From positions 68,018,951-68,082,950 of the forward strand of contig NC_133402.1 in NCBI RefSeq assembly GCF_047511655.1: 64,000 bases of DNA, given 5' to 3'. The notes below the pieces were generated by a model that was given only the letters and a program-made list of their open reading frames with translations, was not told where the DNA came from and searched no databases. Made by a program: the position numbers and the translations under genes. Shown here one piece after another: positions 31,066 through 44,329 of this stretch. Each line of letters starts with the position of its first letter. Within the stretch, counting starts at the first letter, position 1. This DNA comes from Castor canadensis. Taxonomy: Eukaryota; Chordata; Mammalia; Rodentia; Castoridae.

Positions 31066-32984
31066 CAAATGCCTCTGTTTTGGTAAGCTATGTTCTCAGC
31101 ATTTCTTTTAGCTTTAATAATTCAGATTAGGGCTTCTCATTTGGTCTCATGGTAGGAAGGGGTTTCTTCAATTTTCAAAAACATAACTTGTCTCTACATT
31201 TTTTTCTGGTAGAAGAAAACATTGTTTCTGTCTTTAAAATAGCAGAGAGTGTCCTACAGGACATAAAATGGTTCACGCACAGGTGAATATTAGTGCTTTA
31301 AATAACCAACCTAGTTCTTGTTAATATAATGTACATTAGGTTTAAAATAGTTTAATTTAATCTGTTATAATCAGAGCAAGCTACATGCCAAAACATCTCT
31401 TGGCAATTATGGCTGTAGCAAGAAAGTCTGCTCGGCTGACTCTTGCCCTCCTGATAGATAGAAGGAAGCCAGGAAAGGCATTACAAGTTGAAGACCAAAA
31501 GCCATGGTGACCAAAGGTAATTGGAATAACCTGCTTTACACTGTCTGTAATCTACTGGTTAAGATGTTGTGATCAGGTGACACCTGCATTCCAGAAACCC
31601 GAAGCACAGATGCCCACTACAAAGTTGACCATAATTTTAGGGAGGAGTTCCCGAACTTCCCATAAACTTACCCAAAACCATAGGTCAGAGTTCAGAAGAT
31701 CCTGAATGGTCCTGAAAACCAAGTCGACAAATGTCCTGGCACAGTGCTCACAAATCTCCTAGGACCCAAAATAGAGAGAAGGCACACCATTTACTTGAGT
31801 TTAATATTTCTCAATCAGAGAAAAGTTATCTGAGTAAGTAAAAGTCACAAACCGAAAAAGACTGGTCCTCACCCTAATTGAGTAGATTGTGACTGTTATT
31901 CCAGGGTATTTTTCCTCTTTGATGTCACACGAATTATGAAAATAAATATGTGAAGAAAACATCTATATTGAAGTTTAAAAGCTAAGGCGCCATTTTTCTG
32001 AGAACTCTTGGGTAGTCAGGGCTGTGTTCTCCCCTTACATTTCTCTTTGATCAGAGATCAAAGCAGCAATAAATAATCTTGGTGGGACACTCATTCACCT
32101 GAGTGTCGATGAAGGGATGCAGCTCTGTGCCTCCCAACTGCACCCTGAGACAGCACAGTGCTGTCTGAAATCTGCTCCTCCCTCCTTCCTTCCTTTCCTT
32201 CTCCACTTTATTCTCCCTGGAAATAGGGTGCCCCAATTCTGAGCTACACATAGCCATCCAAACAAAGGCTCTGTTTTCTTTTTCAAAAAATAATAAATTT
32301 TCTTCTGCATTCTAGTACAATAAAAATTTGGAAAAGAACTTGGATTTCAGAGCTCTAGAAATGTGATCACAGGTCAATACCTTCCTTTCTAATTGAACTG
32401 TAAAACTAAGCTACTGGAGTTTCCTGTGCTTTATTTTCTTCTATACAATAAAGTTACGGCAAACATCTTCGAATCAGATAACAAGGTGTTTAAATTGTTA
32501 CCTCTTAGGTGAATTTGTTGTTTTTCAAATAATGTATCAAGGACAGATTATTCAGACCAGCTTGGGTAGCCAGTGGGTAAATGGTAGAAGGGATCCTTCA
32601 GGTCAGCTCGAGCACTCTGGCTTTTCTCCAAGATGGGAAGCTGAACAGCACCATGGAGACCACACAACTCAGAGTTCAAGGAATTCTCACTTTAACCAGT
32701 CGTCTTCTGCCTTTTCTGTACTGGTGTCTTCCACTGCCCACAAACCATCTTCAGGGTCTGCCAGGCAAGGGGAATCACAGAGTCACCAGGGAACAAGGAT
32801 TCCACTGGAACCCAGGAGATCCCAAAAGCTTTACCAACCAAAAGGCAAACCCTTGTGATGATGGGAAATTGAGCTCAATTCTTCCTAAATCTGGATGATC
32901 CACAGGTGGCACCAGCAATGGCTTAGAGGTTTCTGATCTTCTAAAAAGGCTCTATTTTCTTTTTTGTTGTTGTTTTTTGTTTTT
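31066..32984. other. Intergenic sequence after CPA3
   Basis: No gene or repeat family recognised. An AATAAA at 32447-32452 could serve as a distal polyadenylation site, but nothing else supports that. Confidence 0.5.
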
Positions 32985-33125
32985 TGGGTTTTTTTTTATT
33001 TTTATTGTTTTATTATTCATATGTATATACAATGCTTGGGTCATTTCTCCAGCCTGCCCCCACCCCCTCCCTTATCACCCACTCCGCCCCCTCCCTCTCC
33101 CCCCCAACCCCTCAATACCCGGCAG
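32985..33125 (-). mobile_element. LINE-1 3' end fragment, antisense
   Basis: 'ttattattcatatgtatatacaatgcttgggtc...' followed by a C/T-rich tract and 'caatacccggcag'. It parallels 48760-48855, which runs on into a longer L1. Confidence 0.6.
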
Positions 33126-33459
33126 AAAAAAGGCTCTATTTTCAAAACACTATTGCAAATGGTGCTGGGCTATGAGCTATAAGATGAAGCACTGTGAATT
33201 GTATGGCACGGTCCAAGATGCTCACTTCAAAGACTTCTAGAACATCCACTATGGCCCTTGTTTCCTTTTCATTCTCTTTCCATTTGGCTGTAATAAGATT
33301 GTGATGGTGGATGCTGGTCTATTATTTTAGACCATAAGACAATCTGGAGAATCCAAGGAAAGAGGATGACAGAAGGATTCTGGGATCTTAGGCCTTCACC
33401 AGGCAGAGATACTAATCCAGGCTTAGGCTACTTATTTTAGGATTTAAATATGACAAAGA

Positions 33460-33545
33460 AATAGGGGCTGGGGTGTAGCTTAGTGGTAGAGTGTTGTCTA
33501 GCATGCACAAGGCCCTAGGTCTGATCCCCAGCACTGAAGAGAACA
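33460..33545 (+). mobile_element. ID-like SINE
   Basis: 'ggggctggggtgtagcttagtggtagagtgttgtctagcatgc...atccccagcact', leading into a purine tract. Confidence 0.85.
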
Positions 33546-33565
33546 GAAGAGAGGCGAGAACAGAT

Positions 33566-33641
33566 GAGAAGGGAAGGAAGGAGGGAGGGAGGGAGGGAAG
33601 GGAAGAAGGAAGGAGGGAGGGAGGGAGGGAGGGGGAGGAAA
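33566..33641. repeat. 76-nt uninterrupted purine tract
   Basis: Only G and A, mainly GGGA and GGAA units, grown from the tail of the adjacent SINE. Confidence 0.95.
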
Positions 33642-35839
33642 TAAAGGTTGTCTTTAGTTAAGCTACCATTGCTCAGTGTCATTGTTCTTCCCCACCAAAC
33701 CCAATGCTACTAATGGAACAGGTAGCCTGAAAGCTCCAGCTGCTTCTTGGATGGAGACATTAGAAGATGCAGCAGTTCTGGGAAAAAGCCAGAAGCAGAA
33801 ATCAGGAGGTGCAGATCAAAATTCTGAGTCTACCAATAAATAATATCTAGCAAGAGCTCTCGCCCTTGGCCTTCCCTGCCTGTCCCTAGAGTTTTATTAG
33901 AATCTGAGGCAACAGATGCTACCACAGACCCTCTCATCTCCATTTCACAGGTTGCCCTTCTCCAGGTAGATGGCATGGAAAGATGCCACACGACTGTCAC
34001 CTCAGCTGGGATTCTTCCCAGCTGCACCTCAGTGGCCGTAAGCAATGCTCCAGTGTGCAGGTGTGCACACTGCTGTGTGCAGAGTTCCCATCGGTTTATC
34101 ACGATATGGAGCTTAAACACAGTTCAATCTGAAACCAGACACAACTCCGAGTTATATTTTCCCAAATAAAATTAAAAGTTACCTCCAACTCTGGGGATCT
34201 CTGTTTACACAGTCATTTACTTCCACTTTTGTTGCTCTTGCCTGTTGCTGACAGTTTCTTCTTTGCTTTTTAGTGATCATCAGAGAAAAGTGTAACATGT
34301 CCATTAGGTAGAGGGAAAATAGGTCAAAAACAGGAAAAGTAAAAATCGTAAAATTTTACAAGATGATAAATTCTGCCAATTTGTTACGGTGTTACGGTCC
34401 TTCCCAGTGACGTGGCGTGTTAACTGTGCACAATACAACCGTGCAATATCCCACAGACACCTCTCAAAGTTACCCCCCAAATGAGGAAAGAATCAGTATA
34501 CCACCATGTAGGGAGGAACAAGATAAACAAGGAACAGCATGAAATTCAGATTCCATTGGGTCGAGGGTCACCTCGTTTTCATTCAACTGATAACGTAGAA
34601 AATTGTGGGTAGGACTCACATTAAAGAAAACAAGTACATAAGTCCTAACAAACTGGAAGGTTTTATTGTGCAAAACCAGCTCAAAGCAACACTTTCTGAA
34701 CAGTGAGGCTCAGGTGAATACAAAGCAGGGTTGCAAGGTCACCCCTTTACACGTCTTTCCCCTTTTCAACAACCGGGCTTCATGATTAAAATACCCAGCC
34801 GTTTTTCTATAATGAATCATAATAGCATCTTGAAAACTCCGGCAGCATATAGGTTACTGTCAGAATTCTCTCCGGCAAAGCTTTTGGGAGCTTCTGTAGC
34901 ATTTCCTTGTCACAAAATCCATTATGCCAGGACGGCTCTCAGGCTGCCTGAGTAATGTCTATCTGAAGATTATAATTTTGTCATAAAAATTTACTCACGT
35001 GAACTTAGCATAAAAGGTCTCCGTCCAGAAAGAACGAATCGAAATGGGTATATTATCTCCTGAACTGCTTTTCTGCTCACTTATCTTTCAATTACAAGCC
35101 TTAAGTTCACCGGTGTCAAGAGAGGTTAAGCCAGAAAAATGTAAAACAATTTTTGAAATTTGAGAGGGAAATTTGACACTTAATGCTTCAAATGCATCGC
35201 TATTGCCTTGGCATCGCTAAGTGTGCTCTTGATTCTTTTTACACCGTGGATTAAATCTTTAAAAGACTTTGCATGAAACAAAGAAAGATCCAATACGTAC
35301 AATTCTGTGTATAAAATAATTTGCAGAGACTATGGTTCTGTTCTGATTTAAAGCTTCAATTTCTCTTTTTTTCAATCTACTTTACAAAATTTAAATTTCA
35401 GGAGGTAAGTGAAATTTATTTGGGCAAGAGGAGGGGAGGTTCTGTGAAAGCCATCACAGAACAGTGATGGCAATGATCATCATGGACAGTAGCAGCTGAG
35501 CAGTCCTGGACAGGTCACAATCGCTCTCCTACTGACCTCTGCGTTTGATCACCACCGGCCTGAGACTTTGAGGATGGAGGCTGTGACTCTTCACCTGCGA
35601 TAATGAGAGACGTAGCTCACAGTGCATTACTGACTTGAATATTAATGCTGCAAATTGAAAACTAGATTTTCATACTTCCAGATTCAAATTCTGTTACACC
35701 AAACTGTCCGATGGTCTTCACTTCTCTAGAAAGCGGGGAAAGAGGCTACCTAATTCATGAATCATGAATTTAAGTCCCTCTCCTCCAGCCAAGCTGAAGG
35801 AGCATCACTGTAAGGACACATCAGACGCTTCCCAACGGT
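33642..35839. other. Intergenic, nothing recognised
   Basis: No gene or repeat family recognised. A short palindrome aattcatga-a-tcatgaatt lies at 35752-35770. Confidence 0.5.
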
Positions 35840-36032
35840 CCACACATGGGGTCCTCGCCCTTAAACGTTCCCTGGAGTCACCAAGAGGCAAAGGCATAAA
35901 GAGCTCAAATTGCTGGGCCACCCCCAGAGTTTCTGATGCCATTCACCTGGAGGGGGCACAAAATCTCCATTTTAACAAATTCTCAGGCAATTCAGAGGCT
36001 GCTGGCCCTGTACCCCACTTTGAGAACCATGG
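35840..36032 (+). mobile_element. MER5-like hAT transposon relic
   Basis: 'cgttccctggagtcacc', 'aattgctgggccacccccagagtttctgat', 'aaatctccattttaacaaattctcaggcaa' and the terminal 'actttgagaaccatgg' follow the MER5 family in order. Confidence 0.6.
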
Positions 36033-37175
36033 ATACAGAATAATCCCAAAATGTCCCTCCATTTTTTCAGTGATTAGTTTTCCAGTATTTTTGTGGCCTT
36101 TATTTAACTGTGAAGTTTATTGGCAAAATAATTTTCTCATAGACTTCATCTCTAATTTAAAGGATAGACAAACCAAAGAACAGATGAAATAAGAACACTG
36201 CAATTCCTAGCTTCTGTAAAAATGTTTATAAGAAAATAAACCACACGTTTGGACCTATTTCAAACCCACTGCACATTTAAATAGTTTACAAATGTACAGA
36301 AATATTAAGTACAATAAAGGGTCCCTGCTTTGAAATTTTACTGAATTGATTCTATAAATTTGATTAGCTTTGTTAACTCATATTTATACTTTGTACATTG
36401 GTTTGTGGAATTTTAAAATGCTTTAGCTTTTTATCTTAAACATCATAACCAAATCCACTTTGGGGACATAAAATACGTGGCTTCTGCCAAAACCTCCATT
36501 CACGATGACTGAGTCCCACTTAGGACACTCCGATTTGGAAGCTAAGAATTCCTTTAGTACTGAGAAGTAGCTTCCCAAACAGGAAAACTGGGCAGATTCT
36601 GTGCAGAATGTTGGCAGAAGTGTTTCTGGAGTTCACAGCATTCGTGTGTGGGAGAGTAAGTGGAGGGTCCCAGCCACGTGACTCTCTGTGGCCATCAGAG
36701 ACACAGGAAGGGGGGATAACCTGAGGACTTCCTTACCTGATGTCATCCCCCCCACCAGACCAAGTTCAACGTGTGTCTGCTTCAGTTAATCTTTTACAAA
36801 GACTGAGAAAGGAGGAAAAGGTAAGGAACAGGTGCCTAGACATTGGGACAGAAGACTGGAAAGAAAAAGAACCAGGAAGAAAAGGTAAGAAAATCTAATT
36901 TCCCTGCTCCCTCCCTAAACCTCACTTTCCCCAGAATGATCATAATGTTCTGCCTCGGAGCCTCATCGCGACTCAGCTGTCTGCTCCAGAGAGCACATCT
37001 CTGCAACAAATTGCCTTTCCCTGACTCCAGCATTGGACGAGGACAGCCTCGTGTTGCTGGCATGCCCAGTGTCATGCATGTTTGAAATGTCAGCCGGCAT
37101 GCCCAGTGTCTTTCTCTTACATGTAAGCGCCCTCATTCCTTTAACCTTATCCTAAACCAAACACATTTTAGATAC
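36033..37175. other. Intergenic, nothing recognised
   Basis: AT-rich to about 36450. A 15-bp direct repeat ggcatgcccagtgtc occurs at 37059-37073 and 37096-37110. No gene seen. Confidence 0.5.
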
Positions 37176-37275
37176 TGTGTATGTGTGTGTGTGTGTGTGC
37201 ACACACTGGAGATTGAACCTCAAGCCTTGCATAGGCTAAGCAACAGTCAGTGAGCTCTGCCATCGCCATCCTCTG
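37176..37275 (-). mobile_element. ID-like SINE with (GT)n
   Basis: A GT microsatellite (37177-37199) passes into 'cactggagattgaacctcaagccttgcataggctaagcaa', an antisense tRNA-like unit. Confidence 0.6.
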
Positions 37276-37369
37276 ATAAAGTGTTTTGAGGATTAAAGAC
37301 ACATGCACAGTATTTGAATTTGCAATAGATGTAAGGGAGCACAGAGGGACGTGGAGGTCCCTTTGCACA

Positions 37370-37490
37370 CAGGCTTCACCACTGACTCGTCACTGCCCAT
37401 CAGCCCACCTGTAAGATCCAGGTAGTGGTACCTATGTTGGGGGATTATCGTGAAGATTAAAAATAAGTGTATAAAACATACCAGTCAATT
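37370..37490 (+). mobile_element. MIR-like relic
   Basis: 'cacctgtaagatccaggtagtggtacctatgttggggga...gtgaagattaaaaataagtgtataaa' follows the 3' half of MIR. Confidence 0.45.
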
Positions 37491-37699
37491 GCCCCCGGTT
37501 TTCTCAGAAGTGAGGGGATCCTGGATGTGAGACTTGACAGTGCTAAAGCAACAGCCCAGGCAAGAGGGTCACCAATTCACACTGACCGTTTCTCGAGCAA
37601 AAACAACAAATATTAGGGTGACTTCCTCTCCTTTCTAATTTCCCAGAAGCTATTTCATCAGCTAAAACCTCTGCTAATATTTATTAATGGCTATCACTT

Positions 37700-37870
37700 T
37701 CCTATTGTGTGCTAGATATTTCGTATGTATCATATCAGAGACTCTTGATTTAATCACTCATTTGGACAGATGCCAAAATGGAGGCACAGAGTAAAGGAAC
37801 GTTCTACTCAAGCTCACACAGCTCAAACAAGGATTCAAACGCAAGCGTGGGGTTTTAAGATGCCGTGGAC
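37700..37870 (-). mobile_element. MIR SINE relic
   Basis: 'gtgtgctagatatttcgta', 'tggacagatgccaaaatggaggcacagag', 'ctcaagctcacacagctcaaacaaggattcaaa' match antisense MIR. Confidence 0.6.
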
Positions 37871-38225
37871 ACTGCAGTCCTCGTACGCAGCCCAGCAGGC
37901 TGGGTCTGCTACAAAGGTACAATCAGCACCTCAAGTACCGGACTCCCGAACCAGAATCTGGGCTGACACCAAGCTTCATCCCCTAAGGCCTTGACACTGG
38001 CAATGCTCCAGAATCTGCAGCTATGGAGAAGATTGGAAAACCCCATTCCACCCTCCTAAGCCACACGCTTAGTGAAGGAAGCAGAAGTCAAACAAAAATA
38101 GAATTCACGTGTCCTAAAAACCCCGTGGACCTCGGGCTGAGAAGTAGACCTAAATGCTTTACCTAAGTAAATTGGAAACTGCAATTAACCCAGACAGTTC
38201 GCTTTTTTGTGCTTCAGAAATACCT

Positions 38226-38360
38226 GCTTAGGGAGGGGGAATAAAGGAGAATGATGGAGGGGTGAATTCAAGTATGATATATTTGATACAGTGTAAGAAC
38301 TTTTGTAAATGCTACAATGTACCCCCAGCACAACAATAAATTTTTTAAAAAGAAAAAAAA
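38226..38360 (+). mobile_element. LINE-1 3' end
   Basis: 'gatggaggggtgaattcaagtatgatatatttgata' and 'aagaacttttgtaaatgctacaatgtacccccagcacaacaata', ending A-rich. Same family as 15091-15325. Confidence 0.75.
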
Positions 38361-38371
38361 ATAACTGATTG

Positions 38372-38703
38372 AAGTCCAGTATGGTGGCTCACACTTATAA
38401 TCGTAACTACTTGGGATGCAGAGATCAGAAGGATTGCAGTTTGAGGCCAGCCCATGCAAAAAGTTAGCAAAACCCCATCTCAACCAATGGCTGGGTGTGG
38501 CAGTGCGTATCTGTCATCTATGCTGAACAGGAGGCATGAATAAAAGGATTGAGGTCCAGATTGGTTCAGGCATAAATACAAAATCCTATCAGAAAATTAC
38601 CTAAAAGCAAACAGGACTAGAGACATGGCTCAAGTGGTAGAGTACCTGCCTGGCAAACCAAAGGCCCTGGGTTCAAACCCTAGTACCACCACAAAAAAAT
38701 AAA
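38372..38703 (+). mobile_element. Trimeric SINE (B1-B1-ID)
   Basis: B1-like (gtatggtggctcacacttataatcgtaac), second B1-like (gggtgtggcagtgcgtatctgtcatc), ID-like (acatggctcaagtggtagagtacctgcctgg), A-tail. It lies just after an L1 3' end. Confidence 0.85.
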
Positions 38704-41700
38704 CGACCTGCTTAAAACATGACCAAAACGATGCTTCTTTTTCCTCATTCAAATGCTGGAGACAGAGGCCTGCACATGGTTGAGAAGAAACTTTCAGCTG
38801 ATCTACTTTTGGTTCTGTTCAATTTTGTGACTTTCCCATAAACCGGCAATCTGAGAAAACTCATGATCAGTCAACCTGCTTACAGTTAGCATCGATTTAG
38901 GGTTTCAAATATAAATATAAATTAGCAAGTATTTCATGTTCTTTTCAAAAACGGAAACTCTGCAGTGATAGTCTATCAAGCACTCTTACCAAAAGCACAG
39001 CAATAAAAGCTCACGGCAGGCTGAAGCCAGACACTGGAAGTCAGGAATGATGAAGTCGTTGTGGTTAGCTCGATTAAAAGCACTCCGTCTCGATAACAAC
39101 TCAGACCCAGTTCAGAGCAACAGCTTCAGTCGATCAGAGTAAATATTTTATGTGCCAAAATACGTTGGGTACGCAGTGTGCACCAAATTATGTGTTTAAT
39201 TAGCCACATTTCACAAGAAGCCTCCACAAAAGGCCACCTCTTCCTTATGACATATTTCTCCATAGAAAGTTAATAAAATCATCACTGCAAAACAACCACA
39301 ATTAGAAAGCAAGACTACAATTGCACCCTCAAAACTCCCGGCTAAATCCAAGGGTTGCTACTTGGACAGACCAATCCTTCTGTAAAATGCTGTGCAATGG
39401 AAATTTCCCAGCTCCTGTGTCAGGTCTGAGATGTCAGTTGACAGACTGAGTAAGGTAAGAAGAGAACTGACATTGCTGGAGCCCCGTTCGGGGGCTCATG
39501 TCACAGTCACATTTAACCTCTCGACAGTGCTAATCACCAAACTTAGTAATCGAGAGGAGTCACTCCTAGTTCCCAGCTAACACCAGCGTTAGGATTTGAA
39601 CCCTGTAAAGCACAATGCCTTCCACACATGACTAAGTCTTTCAGAACACTGGAGCTGAAGGTGCACGAATTTCCCTAACAAGGGGGAGGTTGCAGACAGC
39701 AGAGCCTCATGGGGCTGAGAAAGCAAAAGACAGCCTGTCCCTCCCCCCACAGCCCAGGGAACACATGCTTCCAGTTATCCCCTAGAAATGAGAGACAGGG
39801 ACATGGCTCCACTGCACACAGAGTGTGCACTGAAGAGCGCGTCAGCCCACACAACAGGACCAGGACCACAATTCCCCAAGCAAATTCCAGCACATGTGAG
39901 GCAACAGTTTGGACCCAAATGCACAGACCGTACTATCTCTGGTGGCCCCAGAGAGGTACCATCAGGTTTTCCCCCATGTAGGTCCTGCCAGGCCTCCATC
40001 CTTAGGCAGGGCTGTCAAGCGTTCGGAAACTGAGTTCCCTGTGCCCAGGTAACCCAGCAAGCCTCTCCAGGAACACTGCCAAGTGTCATTTGCCTTCTTA
40101 TTGGGCAAACTTAGTATTTGGACCTGCAGACTTTGGCTCATATAGTGGACAATTTGGTCACCAAAGAAGAATAAGATCACATTTCAAAATGGCATTTGGT
40201 TCAAGTTCCAGGTACAAGAAAGATTGTATCCTCAGAAGCACTCATTAGCAAAGCTCCCCACATTCAGATTCCCCCACTCTTCCGATACTGCTCACACCTG
40301 GCCTTCTCACAGGCCTTGTCCACCTCTGTCCACGTACCCACTTCAACTGCTCCCAGAGATCGAGTTGAATTGGCGAGCTGCCCCTTGTGCAGGGTTCCTC
40401 CCAAGCCTGCATGGAAACTACTGGAAATCAGCCATTATCACTCCCCAAAGTGCTTAACACATCTGTGAAAGGTAAGGTCGGTGCTGCAGGCTCCTGCCCA
40501 GGGCTACCTGGATATTTACATGGAGGGACCACAGCCTAGAATGGGACACGGAGCAAATGGCTTTGCTGAAAGGACCCATGTCAACCACACTCGCTAAGAA
40601 CTGACCTCCAGTGACAATGGCGAAATCACTGATTTACTGTGGACTGCTTGGGGTGACTAGGAGAAAGGGGTAGAGACACCGGGTGTAGACAGACCACATC
40701 CATCCTGTGCTGTTATTGATGCAGGAGGCAGAGAGGCTGGGAAGTAAATGCTGCAAGGTCAAGGTGAGTAGCATGCCGCCTCTCACCTGTGGGCATTTTG
40801 TCTGGAAAGCCACAGTCAGCATCGCTTTCCCAGTAGCTACCTCTGTGTCTTCATCGCTCCTTCTTCTCTTCATGACACTCAGTAGAGTGAATGTCGCTGC
40901 TTTCCTACCGAAGGGAGCCTGGGAGTTGGGGTGGGGGAGAGCAAAGGTTCCCAGGGTGAAGCTAATGCTTCCCAAGGGCCACCTGCCCCCAGAGATCTCT
41001 CTCTAAATCAGCGTTCTCTGCACCCACACCCTTGTCTCCAGCTCTGCTTACAGCAGACCTAAGCTAAGAGAGAAATGGAGGCAGATCAGGAGAGATGGAC
41101 AGGCTCGTCACCCTCTGGAAGAAAACAAGGTCCTCCCCTAATTTTCTCCTTTTGATACCTCAAGTGTTTCTCATCAGAACCTGACCCAGAACTCTGTTGG
41201 CAAGATGTCCTGAGAGATGTTCTTCCCTGGTCTTCCCCTAAAACACAGTCCTGCAGGGTCTCTAGGGCGGTGCAGGGGATAGGGATGACAGAGAGCTAAG
41301 GACAGGTAAGCTACACAATGCTAGAAGGCTTATGGTGCATAGAAGTGTTCTTCTCAATTCTTCACTCACTCCATGACAGAGCTACACGTTCACAGCACTC
41401 CCCACGTGACTTTGCAGCACCTGCCTTCCACCATGGGTGGCGCATCTAGCCCAGCCCAGTGCTGTTGACTTGTTGGGCCAGTGCAATGTTAGCAGGTGTG
41501 TAAACTTGCTGGCGGGGGATGGCCTGCCTCCTTGTATCTCTGTGGTCTTCCAAAGGAACTTCATGCCCAGGCAGCCACGGGCACTTGTGAAGCAGAGGAA
41601 ACCCAAGCCATAGCCAGGAGCCAAGGTCAGTAATCCTAGATCCCACTGAGGCACAGACAGCCTACAGACCCTGAGGGAGCAAATGAGTGTCTATTACTGC

Positions 41701-42530
41701 CAGCCCACTAGAATCTGAGATTGTAGCAAAAATGAATACAAAGATTAAATGTATAATACCCAAATAATATGTGCTGGCACATATCAACCACGAGCACATC
41801 AAGAATCTTATAAACTGTAGTGTGCTATAAAATTGTAACACATCAGTCTTTCTTTAAAGACAACGCCAGGTGTGAAGGTCCTTCATATGTGAAAATGCTG
41901 CATATTTCCCAAATCAAGTTAGTCTCAGCGTCAGGTATTAACAGTTGACTAGAGGTCCAATAGCCGTCCTTGTTCCAGCCGCTTCTTTCTCCTCTATGAC
42001 ACTAAAGCCTAAGACTTACCCGGCTCCAAACAGAGGGGAAGGCCAGACAACTGACAAACTTAATACTAACTCCAAAACATGTTTTGTGTCTTTGCTGGAC
42101 ACCCAAGACCTCAAAATATATGAGTAGCACATCTCTCTAGATGGTTAGAATCTAAGGGAGCAAATGTCACCCATTGTCTTAATTTATATTTATATTCTTA
42201 ATTACTTAAATTAGAATTAGAATTAAGAGGATTTTACAGGGCTATTTGGAAGTAATAGTGGCTTTAAAATCATGAGATGGTCTACCAGCATTTTAATTTA
42301 ATGTATCCTTAAAAATGTAATCAGAGTAGTGTAAAAAAGGCAGACGAGGATTTGTCCTAAGTGATATACAACAAGTTTGTGCATATGCAATTAAGTGCAC
42401 TTCAGAATACGTGTATAGAAAACCATCCAAGGAACAGCATCATTCTTTGAAGGGTGAGTTGGTGATTTTTACCAAAAGCCACAAAGGATTCATGTGCACA
42501 AACCTTAGAATCTCATTCTTGAGATTTTTT
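38704..42530. other. Intergenic, mostly unrecognised
   Basis: Nearly 4 kb with little repeat content. A possible antisense MIR remnant is near 39440-39640 ('ttaggatttgaaccctg'). Open frames here are under 115 residues and show no protein family features. Confidence 0.5.
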
Positions 42531-42722
42531 TCATTTTTTTGCAGTACTGGAGCTTGAACTCAGGGCCTACACGTTGAGCCACTCTACCAGCCCTTTTTTT
42601 TGTGAAGGGTTTTTCAAGATAGGGTCTCGTGAACTATTTTCCTGGGCTGGCTTTGAACCAGGATCCTCCTGATCTCTGCCTCCCTAGTAGCAGGGATTAC
42701 AGGCATGAGCCATGGGCTCCCG
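42531..42722 (-). mobile_element. Composite SINE
   Basis: Antisense ID ('tgcagtactggagcttgaactcagggcc') then B1 ('tttcaagatagggtctcgtg...agcagggattacaggcatgagcc'). Confidence 0.85.
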
Positions 42723-43260
42723 GGTTAAACCATATATTGATAAAGATGATATATTCATCAATAGTAGAGAAGAGTAAAAATAATCTGAACATTCTATACT
42801 AACACGGGTTTGATGGGTGTGAGCATCTGAACTATTTAGAATATTATGCAATATATACTTAAACACAGTACAACCACAAAAAATAAGCAAAAAGACCAAA
42901 TCAAGGGAAGAACACTCAAAAATAACACAATTTCTCCAAAAATATAAAGTGATTTTAAATATGTAACCACTAATAAAATTACCTTAAAGTATATGAAGAA
43001 AATTTTATTGTAACCGTAGGGACAATTCCAGTAGTAAATCCACCATTATAGTGAGAGATTAGCAACTCACACAGAAAAAAAGCCAGAAAAGATACACAAG
43101 ATCTGAAAAAAACATTTTTAAAAATTAATGTAATGAACATATATTGAATTCTGCTTCCTACAACTAAAATGTGTTTTTTCACAAGTACTTGACTATTTAT
43201 AAAAAATAATTTTACCAAAATAAGCATACGAATAAGTTAGACATTAGCAATAGAAACACA
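42723..43260. other. AT-rich intergenic, nothing recognised
   Basis: No gene or clear repeat family. Confidence 0.5.
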
Positions 43261-43370
43261 CAGCTGGGTGCAGGGGCACACATTGTAATCCCAGCATTCA
43301 GGACATGGAGGCAAGGAGGTCATGAGTTTAAGGCCAGCTGGACTACATTGACCAGGCTGAAAGCAGCTTA
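43261..43370 (+). mobile_element. B1-like SINE
   Basis: 'cagctgggtgcaggggcacacattgtaatcccagcattcagg...gtttaaggccagctggactac'. Confidence 0.8.
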
Positions 43371-43521
43371 AACATTTTTTAACTACTTATCAAAACTTGT
43401 GTGGTGCAGCAAAAACAGTGATGTGAGGGAAATTTATGCCCGTAAGCGTGAGTATTCAGAGAAGAAAATAAGGCCTCAAAATTAATGATTAATTTCTCAT
43501 CTTCAGAATTTAGAAAAAAAT

Positions 43522-43683
43522 AACAGGCATGGCGGGGCACAACTGTAAAACCCCAGCACTCAGGAGGCAGAGACAGAAAGACTGCAAGTTCCACACAGCC
43601 TGGGCTAAATAGCAAGACCCTGATTCAAAATTTTAAAAAATTTAAAGATTCTGGGAGTATAGCCCAGTGGTAGAGCAATGCAC
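43522..43683 (+). mobile_element. Composite B1-ID SINE
   Basis: 'acaggcatggcggggcacaactgtaaaaccccagcactcagg...gcctgggctaaatagcaagaccc', then 'gggagtatagcccagtggtagagcaatgc'. Confidence 0.8.
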
Positions 43684-43766
43684 AAAGAAGGAAGGAAGGA
43701 AGGAAGGGGGAGGGAAGGGGGGGAGGAAAGAAAGGAGAGAAGGAAGGGGAGAAGGAAGGAGGGAAA
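43684..43766. repeat. 83-nt uninterrupted purine tract
   Basis: Only G and A. With interruptions, purine-rich sequence continues to about 43850. Confidence 0.95.
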
Positions 43767-44062
43767 CAGTGAAGGAATGAGGAAAGGGGGAAGGAAGGAG
43801 GGAAGTGGGGAAGGAAAGAAAGAAGGAAGAAGAGACGGAGGGAGGAACAACAGCATAAAACTAAAGAAAATACAATGTAAAAGCAAACAGAAACTATGCA
43901 GAGGACTAATAAAGCCAAAAATTAGCTATTTGGAAAAAAATAACAGAATGATCCAAAATTTATCAAAATGAGATGAGGCAAATGGCTTTATAGCTCAAAA
44001 ACAGTGAAAACCACTACAGAAAAATTGTGTTAATCAAAAAAAGAAAAGAAAAGACAGAAAGA

Positions 44063-44300
44063 AGGCCAGGCATAGGCATGGTGGTGCATGTCTGTAATCC
44101 CAGCTACTCAGGAAACAGAGCTGTGGGAGGATCACAGTCCAGGGCTGACTCAGGACAAAAATGTGAAACTGTATCTGAAAAATAAACTAAAGCAAAAAGG
44201 GCTGGCAGTGTAGCTCGAGTGGTAGAGCACCTGCCTAGCAAGCGTCCTCAATACCATGTGAAAAAGAGAAGAGGAGGAGGAAGAAGAAGAAGAGGAGGCA
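44063..44300 (+). mobile_element. Composite SINE with GA-rich tail
   Basis: 'catggtggtgcatgtctgtaatcccagctactcagg', then 'ggctggcagtgtagctcgagtggtagagcacctgcctagcaagc', ending in GAAGA repeats. Confidence 0.85.
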
Positions 44301-44329
44301 ATTGTGCCATTGTGAGATGGCTTACTAAG

